Assembly: GCF_947500065.1 (NCBI RefSeq)
Contig: NZ_CANMQT010000002.1
Span: 975,275-1,039,274, forward strand
Direction of reading: 5' to 3'
DNA length: 64,000 nt
DNA from: an uncultured Aquimarina sp.
GTDB taxonomy: Bacteria > Bacteroidota > Bacteroidia > Flavobacteriales > Flavobacteriaceae
Numbering within the stretch: position 1 is the first letter of the stretch; every line of letters starts with the position of its first letter. The translations under genes were made by a program, and so were the position numbers. The notes below the pieces were generated by a model. That model saw only the letters and a list, made by a program, of their open reading frames with translations, was not told where the DNA came from and ran no database searches. This document shows, piece by piece, positions 61,414-64,000 of the stretch.

Positions 61414-62262
61414 ATGAATAAAGAAAATTTAGATTTATATATAGAGTGTCAAGATCATACTGTATCAGGTGAAAATTTCAGATTATATAAGGATAAAGAT
61501 CATGATATGTTGGTTACACTCCCCAAACCGGACGGCGAAAGTTTAGGGAGGTATTATGAAAGTGAAGATTATATTTCTCATACAGATGCTAAACGGAGTC
61601 TTTTCGAAAAACTATATCATATAGTAAAAAACTATTCACTTAATAAAAAAGTAAGACTAATATCTGATTTAAACAAAGGAACCGGAAACCTCTTAGATAT
61701 AGGTGCAGGAACAGGAGATTTTTTGGTGGAAGCTAATAAAAAGAACTGGGAGGTTTATGGAGTAGAACCTAATTCGAGTGCTAAAATATTAGCAGAAAAG
61801 AAAGGAATTATTTTACAATCGAACACAGATGGTTTAGTTTCTAATAGTTTTGATGTGATTACGATGTGGCATGTACTGGAACATGTTCCAGATTTGTCAT
61901 CTCAGATAAAGGAGTTAAAACGATTACTAAAGCCTGGAGGTTATTTGGTGGTGGCAGTTCCTAATTTTAAATCATATGATGCAAGTTATTATAAATCTTT
62001 CTGGGCAGCGTATGACGTGCCTAGACATCTTTGGCATTTTTCTAAAAACTCTATACAAACGCTTTTTGAGAAAGAAGGAATACGGTTGGATAAAATTGTT
62101 CCTCTAATTTTTGATTCGTTTTATGTTTCTCTATTATCAGAAAAACATAAAAATGGAAAAATGAATTTTGTAAAAGCTTTTTGGATAGGCTTGCTTTCAA
62201 ATGTTAAAGGAAAGCAGTCAAAGGAGTATTCTTCTCACATCTATATATTAAAAGGACTGTAA
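61414..62262 (+). CDS. Class I SAM-dependent methyltransferase
   Basis: A 282-residue methyltransferase. Motif I is LLDIGAGTGDFLVEA (about 92-106), with the acidic residue in YGVEPNSSA, then the motif NSFDVITMWHVLEHVPD (about 140-160) and the post-I/III block LKRLLKPGGYLVVAVPNF. The N-terminal ~70 residues (ESLGRYYESEDYISHTDAKRSLFEKLYH) match Methyltransf_23-type enzymes that modify lipids, sugars or small molecules. The substrate is unknown. The upstream gap (61289-61413) holds parS-like site 4 and no clear promoter. Confidence 0.9.
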   Translation: MNKENLDLYIECQDHTVSGENFRLYKDKDHDMLVTLPKPDGESLGRYYESEDYISHTDAKRSLFEKLYHIVKNYSLNKKVRLISDLNKGTGNLLDIGAGTGDFLVEANKKNWEVYGVEPNSSAKILAEKKGIILQSNTDGLVSNSFDVITMWHVLEHVPDLSSQIKELKRLLKPGGYLVVAVPNFKSYDASYYKSFWAAYDVPRHLWHFSKNSIQTLFEKEGIRLDKIVPLIFDSFYVSLLSEKHKNGKMNFVKAFWIGLLSNVKGKQSKEYSSHIYILKGL

Positions 62263-62279
62263 TTTTCTTTTTTAAGAGG

Positions 62280-62344
62280 TTTTAAGGCTTTTTTAAACCA
62301 CGTTTAGATAAACTGTCTTGTTTTTTTTCAAAAAAGCCTTAAAA
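62280..62344 (+). repeat. Inverted repeat with 15-bp perfect arms
   Basis: Arms 62280-62294 and 62330-62344 (TTTTAAGGCTTTTTT and its complement) enclose a 35-nt loop in the gap after the methyltransferase gene. It may be a terminator or a structured RNA; T-rich sequence is inside the loop. Confidence 0.65.
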
Positions 62345-62462
62345 GAGCTCATTTTTGATCAATTTCTATTGTTTTTTACAATGGCTTCTTTCTTATTCAT
62401 TGTTTTTTCTTATATCTCTTTAATTTGATGAATGAATGGGTATAACATCACATGAACTTTGA

Positions 62463-62470
62463 TATTTTTG
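62463..62470 (+). promoter_or_regulatory. -7 box of the OmpH-like gene
   Basis: TATTTTTG (TAnnTTTG), 22 bp before the ATG at 62493. Confidence 0.5.
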
Positions 62471-62492
62471 CGCAGAACTAAATTTTAATATA

Positions 62493-63020
62493 ATGAGAAA
62501 TTTTATATGGGTTGCAATTGCATTAATAGGAATGACTTCTTGCAATCAACAAATTGAGAAAACAGGTTATGTAAATAACACGAAAGTGGTATCTGATTTT
62601 AATGAGATGAAAACCGCTAAGGATAAGTGGACAAAAAAGAATAATGAAGTTAGAGCTGAGTTAGAAGAAAAAGCGAAGCAATTTCAGATTGAGGTGCAGG
62701 GATATCAGAATATAATGAAATCTATGTCTACGGCTAATAGAGAAAAGAAGGAGCAGGAGTTATTAGTAAAACAACAAGGATTACAAAGAGAGCAGCAAAC
62801 TAGAATGCAAGAGATTCAACAAGGTAGTCAAGTAGAAATTGATTCTATTATCGCTAAGGTTGAGAATTTTATAAAAGAATACGGTAAGAATAATGGGTAC
62901 ACGTATATTTATGGAGAAACCGAAGTAAAGAATATATTTTATGCTAAAGAGGAATTAGACCTTACTGATAAAATTATATCAGAATTGAATGGTGATAAAA
63001 CCTCAGGAGAGGAAAAATAA
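62493..63020 (+). CDS. OmpH/Skp-family chaperone-like lipoprotein
   Basis: A 175-residue predicted lipoprotein (lipobox MTSC, Cys17). The mature protein is a long charged coiled coil (about residues 40-115; EVRAELEEKAKQFQIEVQGYQ, EKKEQELLVKQQGLQREQQTRMQEIQQ) and a small C-terminal domain with NGYTYIYGETEVKNIFYAKEELDLTDKIISELN, the OmpH/Skp signature. Skp-like proteins hold outer-membrane proteins in the periplasm. Lipidation is a variation on the soluble Skp. A strong terminator follows. Confidence 0.92.
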   Translation: MRNFIWVAIALIGMTSCNQQIEKTGYVNNTKVVSDFNEMKTAKDKWTKKNNEVRAELEEKAKQFQIEVQGYQNIMKSMSTANREKKEQELLVKQQGLQREQQTRMQEIQQGSQVEIDSIIAKVENFIKEYGKNNGYTYIYGETEVKNIFYAKEELDLTDKIISELNGDKTSGEEK

Positions 63021-63043
63021 ACATTCAACTCAGTAATATAAGT

Positions 63044-63077
63044 CCCTACTAAATTATGGTTTAGTAGGGTTTTTTTT
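63044..63077 (+). terminator. Terminator after the OmpH-like gene
   Basis: Perfect 10-bp arms CCCTACTAAA (63044-63053) and TTTAGTAGGG (63060-63069), a 6-nt loop, then a run of T. Confidence 0.94.
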
Positions 63078-63218
63078 AGATAATTTGAGGGAATTTTCCC
63101 TTAAAAAATATGCTTTCACTCTTCTTGTTATGGTTCAATTTGGGATAAAATAGAATTTTAATTAGTAACTTTATAACTGTTTTGCTGCTTGAGTTTTAAC
63201 TTTAAAATACTGCTTTCT

Positions 63219-64000
63219 ATGAAGAAAATTTACGTATTGTTTGTTGTATTTTCCTTTTTATTATCCAGTCATTTTGAGCTTAATGCACAGCAGATTAGCA
63301 TGCCTGGATTTTATGTGTGCACGGCAAGTTCTTGTGATAGTAGTAATACCAGACCGATTGCGTGTGTAAATCAAAACACACCTAATCGTGCAGCATCAGC
63401 AGAATATAATGGACCCTCAGGGTTTTTTGATTCCGGAACAGTATTCATTTTAGAATTGTCAGATGCTAATGGTGTTTTTTCTGATGAAACGACAAGGGAA
63501 TTAAAGCGTATTCAATCCTCTTCTTCTTTAGGGTCTGGTGCTGAAATCGATTTTGGATTATTTGATATGCCTCAGGATCTTAAAGGAGAGAATTATAGTA
63601 TGAGAATTAGGGTACCAGATCCAGAATTTATTGGAGATATTACAACGGGGATCCCGATTTATTATTTTGACTCTAGTGATGAAGGAGGAGCTACTTTAAC
63701 AGGTCCTAATATTGAAGCAAATAATGTAGCACTTTGTCAGGGTGAACCAGTAACGCTAACAGCACTACCCGAAGGTTTTCCTGCCTATATTTGGAGACGT
63801 AACGGAACTGTTATTTCTGGTGAATCATCTAATATATTGGAAAATGTAACACAACCAGGAGATTATAATGTGGAAATTGACTTTGGTTCTTGTAGTAGCT
63901 CTTTCAGTTTCAACTCAGCAAATACCAATGTTTTTCTTTTTGATACGAACAATGTTTTTATTAATGAGGAAGGCGCAGCACCACTATCATTTTGTCCAGA
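63219..64000 (+). CDS. Secreted surface protein with Ig-like domain, 3'-truncated by the window edge
   Basis: The ATG at 63219 opens a frame that runs past the window end with no stop (over 260 codons). It begins with a signal peptide (MKKIYVLFVVFSFLLSSHFELNAQ). The visible mature part has a cysteine-bearing N-terminus (FYVCTASSCDSSNTRP) and a beta-rich region (NGPSGFFDSGTVFILELSDANGVFS). It then has an Ig/PKD-like block with VALCQGEPVTLTALPEGFPAYIWRRNGT, a pattern common in long T9SS-secreted flavobacterial surface proteins. I expect repeats and a sorting domain further on, but they are not in the window. The link to gliding motility is possible, not shown. Confidence 0.8.
   Translation, partial: MKKIYVLFVVFSFLLSSHFELNAQQISMPGFYVCTASSCDSSNTRPIACVNQNTPNRAASAEYNGPSGFFDSGTVFILELSDANGVFSDETTRELKRIQSSSSLGSGAEIDFGLFDMPQDLKGENYSMRIRVPDPEFIGDITTGIPIYYFDSSDEGGATLTGPNIEANNVALCQGEPVTLTALPEGFPAYIWRRNGTVISGESSNILENVTQPGDYNVEIDFGSCSSSFSFNSANTNVFLFDTNNVFINEEGAAPLSFCP

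Noticed and set aside
1..64000. CRISPR arrays, prophage, toxin-antitoxin or defence systems
   Set aside because: No spaced direct repeats, phage structural genes, Cas proteins or paired toxin-antitoxin genes were found on reading both strands.

Overview
This window is chromosomal DNA from a member of the Bacteroidota, almost certainly a marine Flavobacteriaceae (Aquimarina-like would fit, but I cannot fix the genus). Evidence: AT-rich sequence, many lipoproteins of the MKK...SC type, secreted proteins ending in type IX secretion (T9SS) sorting domains, family-specific proteins (DUF2480, DUF3078, DUF4175, DUF5689), TAnnTTTG promoter boxes and no Shine-Dalgarno-dominated starts. I see no transposase, prophage, CRISPR array or plasmid function. 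The window is mostly well-kept core genome with a few accessory islands.

Layout. 0-2.6 kb: the end of a repeat-rich propeller-like protein, then an MbnP-like lipoprotein and an MbnH-like di-haem peroxidase. This pair is known elsewhere for copper handling through tryptophan-to-kynurenine conversion. 2.6-14.2 kb: an extended SUF iron-sulfur cluster locus (sufA, sufB, two lipoprotein genes, sufC, sufD, then sufS, sufE, sufT-like, a hotdog thioesterase, DUF2480). It is interrupted by a minus-strand serine hydrolase and by a secreted PETase/cutinase-like hydrolase. 14.3-18.2 kb: two DUF3078 paralogues around a GNAT gene, then hflX. 18.4-26.6 kb: two exo/endonuclease-phosphatase paralogues around a TonB-dependent receptor and DUF5689 lipoprotein pair, with two small lipoproteins. 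26.7-31.8 kb: a CPA-type antiporter diverging from a UspA-SulP pair.

31.9-36.3 kb: an MBL hydrolase, S8 peptidase and M1 peptidase in a tight run. 36.6-39.3 kb: a T9SS-secreted BNR-like protein. 39.4-43.5 kb: rnpA, an S41 peptidase, a second GNAT, rpiB, a long AT-rich spacer and small proteins. 43.7-48 kb: rnr, DUF2807, a LysE-type exporter, tRNA-Cys and folB. 48-55 kb: glnS with a C-terminal extension, an NTF2-like protein, an SPFH protein with a 55-aa partner, gltX and an AlkB-type monooxygenase. 55-64 kb: DUF4175, ybeY, mnmG, a membrane protein, a methyltransferase, an OmpH/Skp-like lipoprotein and the start of a secreted surface protein.

The most striking non-gene signal is a cluster of four palindromes with the core GTTCCACGTGGAAC around ybeY-mnmG (58.8-61.3 kb). 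They resemble ParB-binding parS sites. One sits at the centre of a 46-bp perfect palindrome that encodes the end of YbeY. Other signals worth a look are stacked dyads in front of sufA, the MbnP/MbnH pair, the nuclease-TonB cluster, and the C-terminal extensions on GlnRS and SulP. Nearly all convergent gene pairs share perfect bidirectional terminator hairpins.
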